Shown here piece after piece: positions 52,834 to 62,684 of a stretch of DNA of 64,000 nucleotides. The DNA comes from Azovibrio restrictus DSM 23866. Lineage in GTDB: Bacteria; Pseudomonadota; Gammaproteobacteria; Burkholderiales; Rhodocyclaceae. The notes beneath the pieces are model-generated. The model made no database searches, was not told the origin of the DNA, and saw only the letters and a list, made by a program, of their open reading frames with translations. The position numbers and the translations under genes are program-made. The stretch lies in assembly GCF_000429665.1 (NCBI RefSeq), contig NZ_AUCH01000003.1:124001-188000 (forward strand), written 5' to 3'. Position 1 is the first letter of the stretch. Every line of letters begins with the position of its first letter.

Positions 52834-52873
52834 CTGCAGCGCCGGGGACGAACCCGCAGACTGACATCAAACC

Positions 52874-54073
52874 ATGACCCCTTCCCGCATCATCCCCATC
52901 CTCCCCGCTGGCAAGACGGCGGGGGCGCCGCTGGAATTCAGGGTTTCGCCGCCCCTTTCCCTCTACATCCACGTGCCCTGGTGCGTGCAGAAGTGCCCCT
53001 ATTGCGACTTCAATTCCCATGAGGCCAAGGGCGAGATTCCCGAGGCCGTCTACCTGGATGCCCTGGTGGCCGACCTGGAGAGTGCCCTGCCCCTGATCTG
53101 GGGGCGGCCGGTGGGCAGCATCTTCTTCGGGGGCGGCACTCCCAGCCTGCTTTCGGCCGCAGGGATCGACCGGCTCTTGATGGCGGTGCGGGCCCGGGTG
53201 TCTTTGCAGCCGGAGGCGGAAATCACCCTGGAGGCCAATCCGGGCACCGTGGAAGCGGAGAAATTCGCGGGCTTTCGCGCCGCCGGCATCAACCGGGTGT
53301 CCCTCGGCATCCAGAGCTTCAACCCGGCTCACCTCCAGGCCCTGGGCCGCATCCACGACCGGGACGAGGCCCTCCGCGCCGCCGCCCTGGCCGCCCGGCA
53401 TTTCGAACGCTTCAACCTGGACCTGATGTATGGCCTGCCCGGCCAGAGCCTGGAGGAGGCCCTGGCGGACCTGGACACCGCCCTGGCGCTGCAGCCCCAG
53501 CACCTGTCCTGCTACCAGCTCACCCTGGAGCCCAACACCCGCTTCGCCGCCTTCCCGCCGGAGCTGCCGGAGCCGGACCTCTGTGCCGACATGCAGGACG
53601 CCATCGAGGCCCGGCTGGCCGCGGCCGGTTTCGACCATTACGAGACCTCGGCCTTCGCCCGGCCCGGCTACCAGTGCCGGCACAACCTCAACTACTGGCA
53701 CTTCGGCGACTATCTGGGCATAGGCGCGGGCGCCCACAGCAAGCTCACCCTGCACGACCGGGTGCTGCGCCAGATGCGCTGGAAGCGGCCCGAGTCCTAT
53801 CTGAAGGAGGTGGCGGCAGGCCGCCCGGTGCAGGAGGAAAGCCAGGTGGAGGCGACGCAGCTGCCCTTCGAATTCCTGATGAACGCCCTGCGTCTGAACG
53901 GCGGCTTCGACCCGGTCCTGTTCGAGGCCCGCACCAGCCGACCCCTGATCACCATCCAGGCCCAGCTGCAGGGGGCGGCCCGGGAGGGGCTGCTGGACCT
54001 GCAACCCGACTGGATCGCCCCCACGGACACGGGACGGCGCTTCCTCAACCGGCTGCTGGAACGCTTCCTGTAA
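52874..54073 (+). CDS. hemW: HemW-type heme chaperone / radical SAM protein
   Basis: 399-aa HemW (formerly oxygen-independent coproporphyrinogen oxidase-like). Cluster motif C37-V-Q-K-C41-P-Y-C44 in H-V-P-W-C, then F-F-G-G-G-T-P-S-L, E-A-N-P-G-T and G-I-Q-S-F-N. HemW members lack the extra N-terminal residues of true HemN and bind heme for delivery. The usual rdgB neighbour in betaproteobacteria. ATG 52874 lies in the DNA that follows the nuclease remnant and has no good ribosome site, so a slightly later start is possible. Confidence 0.93.
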   Translation: MTPSRIIPILPAGKTAGAPLEFRVSPPLSLYIHVPWCVQKCPYCDFNSHEAKGEIPEAVYLDALVADLESALPLIWGRPVGSIFFGGGTPSLLSAAGIDRLLMAVRARVSLQPEAEITLEANPGTVEAEKFAGFRAAGINRVSLGIQSFNPAHLQALGRIHDRDEALRAAALAARHFERFNLDLMYGLPGQSLEEALADLDTALALQPQHLSCYQLTLEPNTRFAAFPPELPEPDLCADMQDAIEARLAAAGFDHYETSAFARPGYQCRHNLNYWHFGDYLGIGAGAHSKLTLHDRVLRQMRWKRPESYLKEVAAGRPVQEESQVEATQLPFEFLMNALRLNGGFDPVLFEARTSRPLITIQAQLQGAAREGLLDLQPDWIAPTDTGRRFLNRLLERFL

Positions 54074-54088
54074 GCCCGCCGGCAGGGG

Positions 54089-57000
54089 TCAGATGACTTC
54101 GACCCGGTTCCGGCCCATGGTCTTGGCCCGGTACAGGGCCTCATCCACCCGGGTGAGCAGGGCTTCGGAAACGGGGGTTTCCGGCTCGAAAGAGGACAGC
54201 CCTATGCTCACCGTCACCGGAATCGGCTGTCCCAGGGCATCGGGCACCTGCATCTGGCTCACCGCCCGGCGCACCCGCTCCGCCAACTGACGCGCGCCGT
54301 CCAGGGAAGCCCCGGGCAGGATCACCGCAAACTCCTCGCCCCCCAGGCGGCCGGGCACGTCCATGCGCCGCACGCCCTGGCGCAGCACCTCGGCAAAGGC
54401 CTTGAGCACCTGATCCCCCACCCCGTGGCCATGGTTGTCGTTGATGCGTTTGAAATGATCCAGGTCCAGCATCATGATCGCCGCCTGGCCGCCGAAACGG
54501 TGCAGACGCGACCATTCCTGTTCCAGCCGGTCCATGAAGTAACGGCGGTTGGGCAGTCCGGTGAGGGGATCGGTAGTGGCCAGGTGGCGCAGCTCCTGTT
54601 CCTGGGCCCGGCGCTGGCTCTGGTTCTGGAACACCACCACGGCCCCGGTCCGGCGCCCGGCCTCGATGATGGGGGTGACGGTGAGGGAGACTGGAAAACC
54701 CACCCCATCCTGACGCCAGAACCATTCGTTCTCGATCCGGCGCAGCTGGCCGTCTGCCAGGGTCAGGGAGACCGGGCAGCGGCCGGCCGGGTAGTGCTCC
54801 CCGGTTTCGTCGTGGTGATGGAACAGGGTGTGGGTATCCTGGCCCAGCACCATGGACTCCAGGGCCCCCAGCATCTCCAGGGCAGCCCGGTTGATGAACA
54901 CGCAGCGCCCCTCCCCGTCCACCCCGTAGATGCCCTCCCCCGCCCCTTCCAACATGGCTGCATTGCGGGTCGCCAGCTGGTTCAGGGCCTGCTGGGTGCG
55001 GATGCTGTCGCTGATGTCGCGCACCATCACCAGGTAGCCGCTGGGATAGGGCTCCCCGTCGGCCAGAGCGCTGATATGGGCATGGAAATGGCGGCTATCG
55101 ACCGCGGCCGCCCCCGGAGCGGGCAGGGCAAAGGTGAACTCCCGGGCCTTGCCGTCGCCGATGATGCCGGCGATGGCAATATCGAACTGATCCGCCACCG
55201 GGGCCGGCAGGCAGGCCCGGTAATCCAGGCCCAGCTTGTCGGCCAGGGCAGCAAAACAATCCAGGAAGCCTTCGGGCTGGTGCACCTCGCGCAGGAAGCC
55301 CGAAGCATCCAGGGCCAGCAGCAGCTCGGTCATGGAGGCAATCAGGGTGCGCTGCCGGGCTTCACTGGCCTTGAGGGCCAGCTCCGCCTGCTTGCGGGCG
55401 GTGATGTCGGTATGGGTGCCCAGGAGACGCAGGGGCCGGGCCCCGTCCCAGGCCACAGCCCGCCCCCGGCTCTCGATCCAGATCCAGCTGTCGTCGGCCC
55501 GGCGCATGCGGAATTCCACGGAAAAACCCTGGGTCTGGTCGAGCCGGGTGGCCATGTGTTCCAGGATGCGCCCCAGGTCTTCGGGGTGCACCAGCTGCTT
55601 GAAGCGCTCCAGGTGCACCGGGAAAGCCTGGTCGGCATAGCCCAGCATCTCGTAGGCCCGGGCGTCCCAGACCATCCCGTCACTGGGCACATGCCACTCC
55701 CACATGCCCTGCTCGATGGCCGCCAGGGTCTGCTGGTAACGCTCCGAAGTCTGGCGCAGGGCCTGTTCGGCCAGCTTGGCGGCCGTGATGTCCAGATGGG
55801 TGCCTACGGCCCGCAGGGGCTTGCCCTCCCCGTCCCGCTCCATGACCTTGCCCCGGTCCAGGACCCAGATCCAGTGCCCGTCCCGGTGCCGCACCCGGTG
55901 TTCACAGGAGTAGGCCGTATCCAGTCCCTCCAGGTGCCGGCGCAGCAGCTCCTGGACCCGGGGCCGGTCTTCGGGATGCACCAGCAGCTCCCAGGAGGAG
56001 ACATGGGGCGGCACCTCACCCAGGGTATAACCGAGCATGGCCGCCCAACGTTCATTGAAGGTCACGTGGCCGCTGGGAATGTGCCAGTCCCAGAGGCCCA
56101 GGTCGGCACCAGCCAGGGCCAGTTCCACCCTTTCCTCCTGGGTACGCAGGCGGGCTTCCAGTTCCACCCGCTCGGTCTGGTCGATCAGGTAACCGCGCAC
56201 CTGGCGCAGGCTGCCGTCGTCGTTCCAGTCGGCCAGGGTGAAATCGTAGAAGGAGCGCACCTGCCCTTCCCGGGTGAGCAGCCGGTAATGCTGCTCCCAG
56301 CTGGCCGCCCGGCTGGCCAGATGCGCCTCCACCTGGCGGACGAGCTGCTCCCGGTCCTCCGGATACACATGGTCGCTGAAACGCTGGCCGGGCGCCGTCA
56401 TCTGGGCCGGGCTGTAGCCCAGAATCTGGGTCACGTTGTCGGAGATGTAACGCACCGGCCAGCCCGCCTCGGGACCCCAGACCACGGTGATCACCGGCCC
56501 ACCCACGAACAGGCGGCGTTCGTCCTCCAGGGCCCGGGTGGCCGCCTGGATCCGCCCTTCCAGGCGCCGCCGGGTGAGGCCCAGCCCCCAGAGCAGGAGC
56601 AGCAGCACGACGCCGAAGGAGAGGCCGACCCCCGCCAGGATGCGCTGCTCCAGGGCCGCCTGTTCCGCCAGCATGTGGCTGCGGTCCATCCACATCACCA
56701 CGGAACCCACGTGAGCCCGGCCCGGATCATCCTGATGCAGGTAATCGAAGAGGGGATAACGGATCAGCTGGTAATCCCGGCCCTGCCAGTGAAACAGGGA
56801 GGTGTCCAGACTGCTGGCCAGGGGCCGCAGGATGCCGCCCTGGCGCATCCAGTCCCGGATCTCCGGCCGGGAGCTGGCCTCCAGGTAGCAGTCGCACTCG
56901 CCGCCCTGGCTAGGCATGCCGTTCAGGGCCGCAAACTCCTGCCAGACATGCTGATCCACGTGCTCCCGGCGCAGGAGGATGGCAAACCCCGCGCCCAGCA

Positions 57001-57670
57001 TCTGGTCCAGGCGGGAGAGCTGGGTATCGAAGGAGGTTCCCGCCTCCAGGGCGCCGATCACCGGCCGCCCGGGCCGGCTTTCATCACGGACCGCCACCAC
57101 CCCGCGGACGCCCGAATAGATGCGCCCGGTTTCGAAGCCGGTACGGGAACGGCCGTCCTGATTCACCTGGACGATGATGTGGCGCAGCGCATCCATCCGG
57201 TCCCCGAAACGTTCCGGCATGTGCACGCGCAGGAAGGAAAGGGAGCCGGGCCCCAGGTGGAAATGCAGCTGGCGCAGGGCAAACTGGGCCTGCATGGGCT
57301 GCCACTGGGGCGCCAGATGGGCCAGCAGCGCCTGACGGGCCCGGGCAGCCCGGGGACCGCCGCCGCCCCCACCTTCAGCCAGCACCGCCTCCCGGCCGGC
57401 CCGGAACAGGGCCTGGACCTCCGGATCGGCGGCCACCATGGCCGCCAGGGTGAGCATGTGCTGCTCGATGTCGTCCTGGGCCACGGCAAAGGCCGACTGC
57501 ATGCGCACCGCCTCGCTCTGCAGCCGATGCTGCAGCTGCTCCCGGCTCAGATACAGGCCCAGCCAGGCCACGGCGGCAAAAACCACAGCCAGAACCAGAA
57601 CCGAGATCAGCGGCACCCGCAGGGAAGCCCCCGGCTCCCCGCCCGTGCCCCCCATGGCCGGCACCGGCAT
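54089..57670 (-). CDS. Membrane-bound multi-PAS diguanylate cyclase
   Basis: 1193-aa sensor. A membrane helix (about 18-42) is followed by a long periplasmic Cache-like domain (about 45-345; G-V-R-G-V-V-A-V-R-D and I-G-A-L-E-A-G-T-S-F-D resemble the dCache_3 family), a second helix (about 345-367), and about five PAS/PAC repeats (370-1010), several ending in G-T-H-x-D-I-T. The C-terminal GGDEF domain has L-G-G-E-E-F with an R-x-x-D inhibitory site five residues ahead, so an active, feedback-controlled cyclase is likely. No EAL domain. It starts 3 bases after the kup stop on the same strand, so it may be cotranscribed with kup. Confidence 0.88.
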   Translation of the reverse strand: MPVPAMGGTGGEPGASLRVPLISVLVLAVVFAAVAWLGLYLSREQLQHRLQSEAVRMQSAFAVAQDDIEQHMLTLAAMVAADPEVQALFRAGREAVLAEGGGGGGPRAARARQALLAHLAPQWQPMQAQFALRQLHFHLGPGSLSFLRVHMPERFGDRMDALRHIIVQVNQDGRSRTGFETGRIYSGVRGVVAVRDESRPGRPVIGALEAGTSFDTQLSRLDQMLGAGFAILLRREHVDQHVWQEFAALNGMPSQGGECDCYLEASSRPEIRDWMRQGGILRPLASSLDTSLFHWQGRDYQLIRYPLFDYLHQDDPGRAHVGSVVMWMDRSHMLAEQAALEQRILAGVGLSFGVVLLLLLWGLGLTRRRLEGRIQAATRALEDERRLFVGGPVITVVWGPEAGWPVRYISDNVTQILGYSPAQMTAPGQRFSDHVYPEDREQLVRQVEAHLASRAASWEQHYRLLTREGQVRSFYDFTLADWNDDGSLRQVRGYLIDQTERVELEARLRTQEERVELALAGADLGLWDWHIPSGHVTFNERWAAMLGYTLGEVPPHVSSWELLVHPEDRPRVQELLRRHLEGLDTAYSCEHRVRHRDGHWIWVLDRGKVMERDGEGKPLRAVGTHLDITAAKLAEQALRQTSERYQQTLAAIEQGMWEWHVPSDGMVWDARAYEMLGYADQAFPVHLERFKQLVHPEDLGRILEHMATRLDQTQGFSVEFRMRRADDSWIWIESRGRAVAWDGARPLRLLGTHTDITARKQAELALKASEARQRTLIASMTELLLALDASGFLREVHQPEGFLDCFAALADKLGLDYRACLPAPVADQFDIAIAGIIGDGKAREFTFALPAPGAAAVDSRHFHAHISALADGEPYPSGYLVMVRDISDSIRTQQALNQLATRNAAMLEGAGEGIYGVDGEGRCVFINRAALEMLGALESMVLGQDTHTLFHHHDETGEHYPAGRCPVSLTLADGQLRRIENEWFWRQDGVGFPVSLTVTPIIEAGRRTGAVVVFQNQSQRRAQEQELRHLATTDPLTGLPNRRYFMDRLEQEWSRLHRFGGQAAIMMLDLDHFKRINDNHGHGVGDQVLKAFAEVLRQGVRRMDVPGRLGGEEFAVILPGASLDGARQLAERVRRAVSQMQVPDALGQPIPVTVSIGLSSFEPETPVSEALLTRVDEALYRAKTMGRNRVEVI

Positions 57671-57673
57671 ATC

Positions 57674-59563
57674 CTAGAGCACCACCTGGGTGCCCAGCTC
57701 CACCACCCGGTTCGAAGGAATCTTGAAGAAGGCGGTGACGCTGCCCGCGTTGCGGAACAGGGCAATGAACAGTTTTTCCCGCCAGAAGGACATTTCCGAG
57801 CCCAGCCGGGGAATCAGGGTTTCCCGGCCAATGAAGTAGGAAGTGTCCAGGGGCTCCAGCTGCAGGCCGTAGGGAGCACAGGCCGCCAGGGCCAGGGGCA
57901 GGTCGGGCTCGTCCTTGAAACCGTACTGGACGATCACCTGCCAGAAGTTTTCGTTCAGGCGCCGCACCTCGACCCGGTCGATATCCGGCACATAGGGCAC
58001 ATCGAAGAACTGCACCGAGAGCACCACCACCCGTTCGTGCAGGATCTTGTTGTGCATCAGGTTATGCAGCAGCGCATGGGGCACGCTGACCGGGTCCGAG
58101 TTGAGGAACAGGGCCGTGCCCGGCACCCGGGCCGGCATGCCCGCCGCCAGGGAATCGATGAAGGGCAGCAGCTCCAGGCGCTCCCCGGCCAGGCGCCGGT
58201 GCAGCAGGGCCCGGCCCTGCTTCCAGGTAGTCATGAGCACGAAGATGGCGACCCCGGCCACCAGGGGGAACCAGCCGCCGTCGGGAATCTTGAGGATGTT
58301 GGCCGCCAGGAAGGTGAGCTCCACGGCCAGGAAACAGGCAAACAGCAGGCCGGCCTTGAACCAGCCCCAGTTCCAGACCCGGGCCGCCACCACCAGGGCC
58401 AGCAGGGAGGTGATGACCATGTCCCCGGTCACGGCGATGCCATAGGCGGCCGCCAGATTGTTGGAGGAACGGAAGCCCAGCACCAGCACCATCACCGCCA
58501 GCATCAGCCCCCAGTTGATGGCCGGAACGTAGATCTGCCCCTGTTCCCGTTCCGAGGTGTGCTGCACCTCCAGGCGCGGCAGGAAACCCAGCTGCATGGC
58601 CTGGCGGGTGACGGAAAAAGCGCCGGAAATCACCGCCTGAGAGGCGATCACCGTGGCCAGGGTGGCCAGGGCCAGCAGGGGATAGAGGGCCCACTGGGGC
58701 GCCATCAGGTAGAAGGGATTGCTGGCGGCCTCGGGCTGGCTCAGGAGCAGGGCCCCCTGGCCGAAGTAGTTGAGCATCAGGGCCGGCAGCACTAGGGCAA
58801 ACCAGGCCCGCTGGATGGGTTTGCGCCCGAAATGGCCCATGTCCGCGTACAGGGCCTCGGCCCCGGTCACCGCCAGCACCACGTTGCCCATGGCCACCAG
58901 GGCCATGGCCCGGTTGTGGTAGATGAACTCCAGGGCATAGGCGGGATGGGCCGCCAGCAGCACATGGGGATTGGCCACGATCTGGACGGCCCCCAGCAGG
59001 GCCAGCACCGCGAACCAGACCAGCATCACCGGCCCGAAGGCCCGCCCCACCAGGGCCGTACCGTGGTGCTGCACGTAGAAGAGCAGGAACAGCACCGCCA
59101 GGGTCACGGGCAGGACCGCGTGATGCAGGGCCGGCGCCGCCACCTCCAGACCCTCCACGGCGGAAAGCACGGAGATGGCCGGGGTCACCATGCCGTCCCC
59201 ATAGAACATGGCCGCCCCCAGCACCCCCAGCACCAGGATCACCTGGTGGGAACGCCCTTCGGGCCGGGTGCCGTGCAGGGCCAGGGCGATCATGGCCATG
59301 ATCCCGCCTTCGCCCCGGTTGTCGGCCCGCATGATGAAGATCACGTACTTGACGGAGACCACGATCACCAGGGCCCAGAAGAACAGGGAGAGGCTGCCGA
59401 GCACATTGCCGTCATCCAGGGCAATCGGGTGATTGCCGGCAAAGACCTCCTTCATGGCATACAGGGGGCTGGTGCCGATATCCCCGTAGACCACGCCCAG
59501 TGCCCCCAGGCACAGGAGCGCCAGTTGCCTGCCGCGAACATCCGCCGGAGCGTGGGTTTGCAT
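57674..59563 (-). CDS. kup: Kup-type low-affinity potassium uptake protein
   Basis: 629-aa K+/H+ symporter of the Kup/HAK/KT family. N-terminal L-G-A-L-G-V-V-Y-G-D-I-G-T-S-P-L-Y is the family signature; about 12 membrane segments follow in residues 15-450, then a cytoplasmic C-terminal domain. GAGGT precedes the ATG. Length is typical. Upstream, across 62 bases, lies an HDOD gene on the same strand. Confidence 0.96.
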   Translation of the reverse strand: MQTHAPADVRGRQLALLCLGALGVVYGDIGTSPLYAMKEVFAGNHPIALDDGNVLGSLSLFFWALVIVVSVKYVIFIMRADNRGEGGIMAMIALALHGTRPEGRSHQVILVLGVLGAAMFYGDGMVTPAISVLSAVEGLEVAAPALHHAVLPVTLAVLFLLFYVQHHGTALVGRAFGPVMLVWFAVLALLGAVQIVANPHVLLAAHPAYALEFIYHNRAMALVAMGNVVLAVTGAEALYADMGHFGRKPIQRAWFALVLPALMLNYFGQGALLLSQPEAASNPFYLMAPQWALYPLLALATLATVIASQAVISGAFSVTRQAMQLGFLPRLEVQHTSEREQGQIYVPAINWGLMLAVMVLVLGFRSSNNLAAAYGIAVTGDMVITSLLALVVAARVWNWGWFKAGLLFACFLAVELTFLAANILKIPDGGWFPLVAGVAIFVLMTTWKQGRALLHRRLAGERLELLPFIDSLAAGMPARVPGTALFLNSDPVSVPHALLHNLMHNKILHERVVVLSVQFFDVPYVPDIDRVEVRRLNENFWQVIVQYGFKDEPDLPLALAACAPYGLQLEPLDTSYFIGRETLIPRLGSEMSFWREKLFIALFRNAGSVTAFFKIPSNRVVELGTQVVL

Positions 59564-59625
59564 ATGAACCTCGAACTTGGAAAAGGCAGACCAGGGGCCG
59601 CCTCTGGCATCCTGGGATGTGCGGT

Positions 59626-60474
59626 TTAGCCGCCCAGGGCTTTCTTGAGGGAGGTTACTTCCTCTTCCGACTCATCGATGATGGACTGCAGGGTCTCCGC
59701 ATCGAAGATGTCCGCCAGCATCGAGGTATCCACCGCCCCGTCGAGGCTGTCATCGCGCCAGGAGGCCACGGTATTGGCAATCTTGTTGGCCACGTAGAGC
59801 ACGTCGGAGAGGCTCTGGATGCTGGCGATCTCCCGGTCCTGCTCATGCTCCTGGACCGCCAGCAGCACGGATTCCGGCTGCCCCAGGGCCGACAGCAGGG
59901 CATGCCCGATGTTGTCGTGCCAGCCCACCAGCAGGGCATGGAGCTCGGCCTTGTCCGCCACCAGCTCCGGGAAGTTGGCGGCCCGGGACATGAGATAGAA
60001 CACGCCGATGTCGTGCACCAGCCCGGCAAACATGGCTTCATCGCCGTTGATCTTGGCCAGCTTCCGGGCCAGCACCCGGCACAGGGCGGCCACGTGGGCG
60101 GTGTGCTCCCAGAGCCGCTTGGAAATGTCCTCGAAGGCCTGCATCTGCTTCGACTGCAGCAGTTGCTCCATGGCCACAGCGAAGGACACGGTGCGTACCG
60201 CTTCCATGCCCACCCGCACGATGGCGGTCTTCACGTCAGCCACTTCCCGGCCCGAGGGGTTCATGGCCACGGAATTGGCCATACGGATGATCTTGGCGCT
60301 CATCAGGGGCTCGGCCCCCACCAGTTTGGCCAGCTGCTCCACATTCAGGTTGGGATTCTTCAGGGCGGTACGAACCTGGAAGGTGATGTCCAGAAAAGTG
60401 GGAAAGGTCACTTCGTCACTGGACAGGTCCCGGGCAATGTCCTCGAGGATCTTGAAGGTCAACTGGCTGGTCAT
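59626..60474 (-). CDS. HDOD-domain protein
   Basis: 282-aa protein that is essentially one HDOD domain (about 15-220): V-T-F-P-T-F-L-D-I, V-G-A-E-P-L-M-S-A-K-I-I-R-M-A-N-S, and the HD-like G-L-V-H-D-I-G-V-F-Y. A short acidic C-terminus (E-S-E-E-E-V) follows. HDOD proteins are usually catalytically inactive relatives of HD-GYP domains used in signalling. A promoter candidate lies directly upstream at 60503-60530. Confidence 0.88.
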   Translation of the reverse strand: MTSQLTFKILEDIARDLSSDEVTFPTFLDITFQVRTALKNPNLNVEQLAKLVGAEPLMSAKIIRMANSVAMNPSGREVADVKTAIVRVGMEAVRTVSFAVAMEQLLQSKQMQAFEDISKRLWEHTAHVAALCRVLARKLAKINGDEAMFAGLVHDIGVFYLMSRAANFPELVADKAELHALLVGWHDNIGHALLSALGQPESVLLAVQEHEQDREIASIQSLSDVLYVANKIANTVASWRDDSLDGAVDTSMLADIFDAETLQSIIDESEEEVTSLKKALGG

Positions 60475-60793
60475 GGCAGCGCTCTAAAAATTCCAAGCTT
60501 CTATTATCCCAGTTCCCCCGATGCCGACAAACCCTTTCTGGAAGCCCTTTCCGGCCCCTGGGACTTTCCTTTTCAATCAGCGGCTTCCGGACATGCCGGC
60601 CATCCCGGGCATGGCATTCGCCCATCGCAGGAAGAGCGCCAGGACCTCGCCCGGCCCAGGGCCCCGGAAAGGGGGCCAGGACGGGCGGCACATTCATAAC
60701 CAAAAGCACTAAGCAAGGAAGCTAATATTCTTTTACTCTCCATTGCCCCGGGTTTAAGGTGGCGCCTCCGCCTGATTCCCAGAAAAGCCTCCC
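60475..60793. other. Divergent intergenic region between HDOD gene and permease gene
   Basis: 319 bases with no convincing gene. It should contain promoters for both divergent genes. On the minus strand a fair sigma70 match precedes the HDOD gene. On the plus side the last ~110 bases before the permease are AT-richer, with a TAATAT at 60723-60728 but no clear -35. Short GC palindromes are present; none looks like a terminator with a T-run. Confidence 0.6.
60503..60530 (-). promoter_or_regulatory. Predicted promoter of the HDOD gene
   Basis: On the minus strand, TTGTCG (60530-60525) as -35 and GATAAT (60508-60503) as -10 are separated by 16 bases and lie about 30 bases ahead of the ATG at 60474. 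Matches are 4 of 6 and 5 of 6 to the sigma70 consensus. Confidence 0.45.
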
Positions 60794-62593
60794 ATGCTGG
60801 TCCCTGAACATCTGCACGCCCTCATCGTGGGGCTGATCCTGCTGGTCCTGTTCGCCACCTTCGTACGCGAATGGTTGAAGCCGGACGTGGCGGTCATGGT
60901 GGCCGTGGCACTGCTGCTGGGTCTGGGCCTGCTGCAGCCGAAACAGGTGCTCGGCGTGTTCAGCAACAGCGCTCCCATCACCATCGCCTGCCTGTTCATC
61001 ATCAGCGGCGCCCTCTCCCGCACCGGCTGCGTGGATAAACTGGGCGAGTGGCTGGGCACCCTGGCCGGACAGAGCGAACGCAAGCTGCTCCTGGCCATGC
61101 TGGCCGTAGGGCTGCTGGTCTCCCCCTTCATCAACAACACCCCGGTGGTGATGGTGATGATCCCCGCGGTGATCGCCATGGCGGGGCGCTACAACATCGC
61201 CCCCTCGCGCCTGCTGATTCCCCTTTCCTACGCCACCATCCTGGGGGGCCTGGTCACCATGGTAGGGACCTCCACCAACATCCTGGTGGACGGGGTGGCC
61301 CGGGCCCGGGGGCTGGAGCCCTTTTCCATGTTCGAGATCACCGCGCCGGCCCTGATCATGGCCCTGGCCGGCTGTCTGTTCATGTTCTTCTTTGCCCAGC
61401 GCCTGCTGCCGGTGCGGGAGACCCTGACCCAGCAATTCACCGGCAGCGGCGACCGGCTGTTCATGACCGAACTGTTCGTCCCCGAGGATTCCCGCCTGCT
61501 GGGCCGCAGCCTCAAAGAGGCTCGCCTGAGCAACGGTGACATCCAGGTGCTGAACCTGTTCCGGGGTGAGCAGGAGATTGCCGACCCGGCCCCCGATACC
61601 CGCCTGGAGGCCGGCGACCGGCTGGTGGTGCATAGCCGCAGCAGCGCCATGATGGACCTGCGCAACTCGGACCTGATGGGCCTCCAGGTCCAGGGAGAAC
61701 AGCACCACGACCTGGAAACCCTGCGCCGCCGGGATGTGGTGATGGTCGAAGCCATCGTCGGCCAGACCTCCCGCTACGTGGCCCGCCCCATCCGCGACCT
61801 GGACCTGCTGGCCCGTTACGGCATCCGTCTGATCGCCGTGCACCGCAAGAACGCCTCCTTCTCCCAGATCGGCGACGATTTCCAGCTCCAGTTCGGCGAC
61901 GTGCTGCTGGTGGAAGGCACCCCGGCCCAGATCAAGCGCTTCTGCGACAACGGTGACCTGTTCGCCATCACCGACGGCAAACAGGTCACCAACCGCCAGC
62001 ACAAAGCCCCCATCGCCCTGGTCACCATCGTCGGGGTGATGCTGCTGGCCGCCTTCGACGTGATGCCTATCGAAGGGCTGTCCATCATCGGCGCCGTCCT
62101 GGTGGTGGCTACCGGCTGCATCCGCGCCGACGAGGCCTACAAGGCCATCGAATGGCCCATCCTGACCCTGATTTTCGGGATGCTGGCCGTCAGCATCGCC
62201 ATGCACGATTCCGGTCTGGATCAGCTCATGGCCAACCAGCTGGTGGGCCTGGGCCAGGGCCTTTCCCCCTGGCTCATGCTCTCCCTGGTGATCCTGCTCA
62301 CCTCCATCGCCACCGAGTTCATCAGCAACAACGCCGTGGCCGTGCTGTTCACCCCGGTGGTGATCGGCGTGGCCCAGCAGCTGGGCGTGGATCCCCGGCC
62401 CTTCGTGGTGGGCGTCATGTTCGCCGCCAGCTGCAGCTTTGCCACCCCCATCGGCTACCAGACCAATACCCTGGTCTATAGCGCCGGCAACTACCGCTTT
62501 GCCGACTTCGCCCGCATGGGCATCCCGCTGAACATCATCACCTGGCTGGCAGCGAGCCTCCTGATCCCCCTGTTCTGGCCGCTGCAGCCCTGA
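60794..62593 (+). CDS. DASS/SLC13-type permease with two RCK_C domains
   Basis: 599-aa membrane transporter: about five N-terminal membrane segments, a cytoplasmic insert (about 215-400) holding two TrkA-C/RCK_C domains (L-F-V-P-E-D-S-R-L-L-G-R-S-L, L-E-A-G-D-R-L-V-V-H and the second with G-D-V-L-L-V-E-G), then further helices. Family marks are F-I-N-N-T-P-V-V near residue 113-120 and I-S-N-N-A-V-A in the second half, the substrate/Na+ loops of DASS proteins. Related proteins carry sulfate, dicarboxylates or other anions; the substrate cannot be decided here. A perfect palindromic terminator follows. Confidence 0.88.
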   Translation: MLVPEHLHALIVGLILLVLFATFVREWLKPDVAVMVAVALLLGLGLLQPKQVLGVFSNSAPITIACLFIISGALSRTGCVDKLGEWLGTLAGQSERKLLLAMLAVGLLVSPFINNTPVVMVMIPAVIAMAGRYNIAPSRLLIPLSYATILGGLVTMVGTSTNILVDGVARARGLEPFSMFEITAPALIMALAGCLFMFFFAQRLLPVRETLTQQFTGSGDRLFMTELFVPEDSRLLGRSLKEARLSNGDIQVLNLFRGEQEIADPAPDTRLEAGDRLVVHSRSSAMMDLRNSDLMGLQVQGEQHHDLETLRRRDVVMVEAIVGQTSRYVARPIRDLDLLARYGIRLIAVHRKNASFSQIGDDFQLQFGDVLLVEGTPAQIKRFCDNGDLFAITDGKQVTNRQHKAPIALVTIVGVMLLAAFDVMPIEGLSIIGAVLVVATGCIRADEAYKAIEWPILTLIFGMLAVSIAMHDSGLDQLMANQLVGLGQGLSPWLMLSLVILLTSIATEFISNNAVAVLFTPVVIGVAQQLGVDPRPFVVGVMFAASCSFATPIGYQTNTLVYSAGNYRFADFARMGIPLNIITWLAASLLIPLFWPLQP

Positions 62594-62606
62594 ACCAGGT
62601 CCACGG

Positions 62607-62636
62607 AAAAGGCCCCTCCGCGGAGGGGCCTTGTGC
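62607..62636 (+). terminator. Terminator-like palindrome between permease and pccA
   Basis: A perfect 24-bp palindrome, AAGGCCCCTCCG and its complement, at 62609-62632, flanked by AAAA on the left and TTGTG on the right. It lies between convergent genes (permease on plus, carboxylase on minus) and can serve both directions. Confidence 0.75.
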
Positions 62637-62684
62637 ATGGGGCAGGGGGCGGGCACCTGTCGATGCCCGCCGGCTTGCGGCAGC

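Noticed and set aside
54425..58795. Plus-strand open frame of 1456 codons opposite the PAS/GGDEF and kup genes
   Set aside because: Antisense shadow; its translation is Gln/Gly/His/Pro-rich with no domain, and the minus-strand genes are complete and recognisable.
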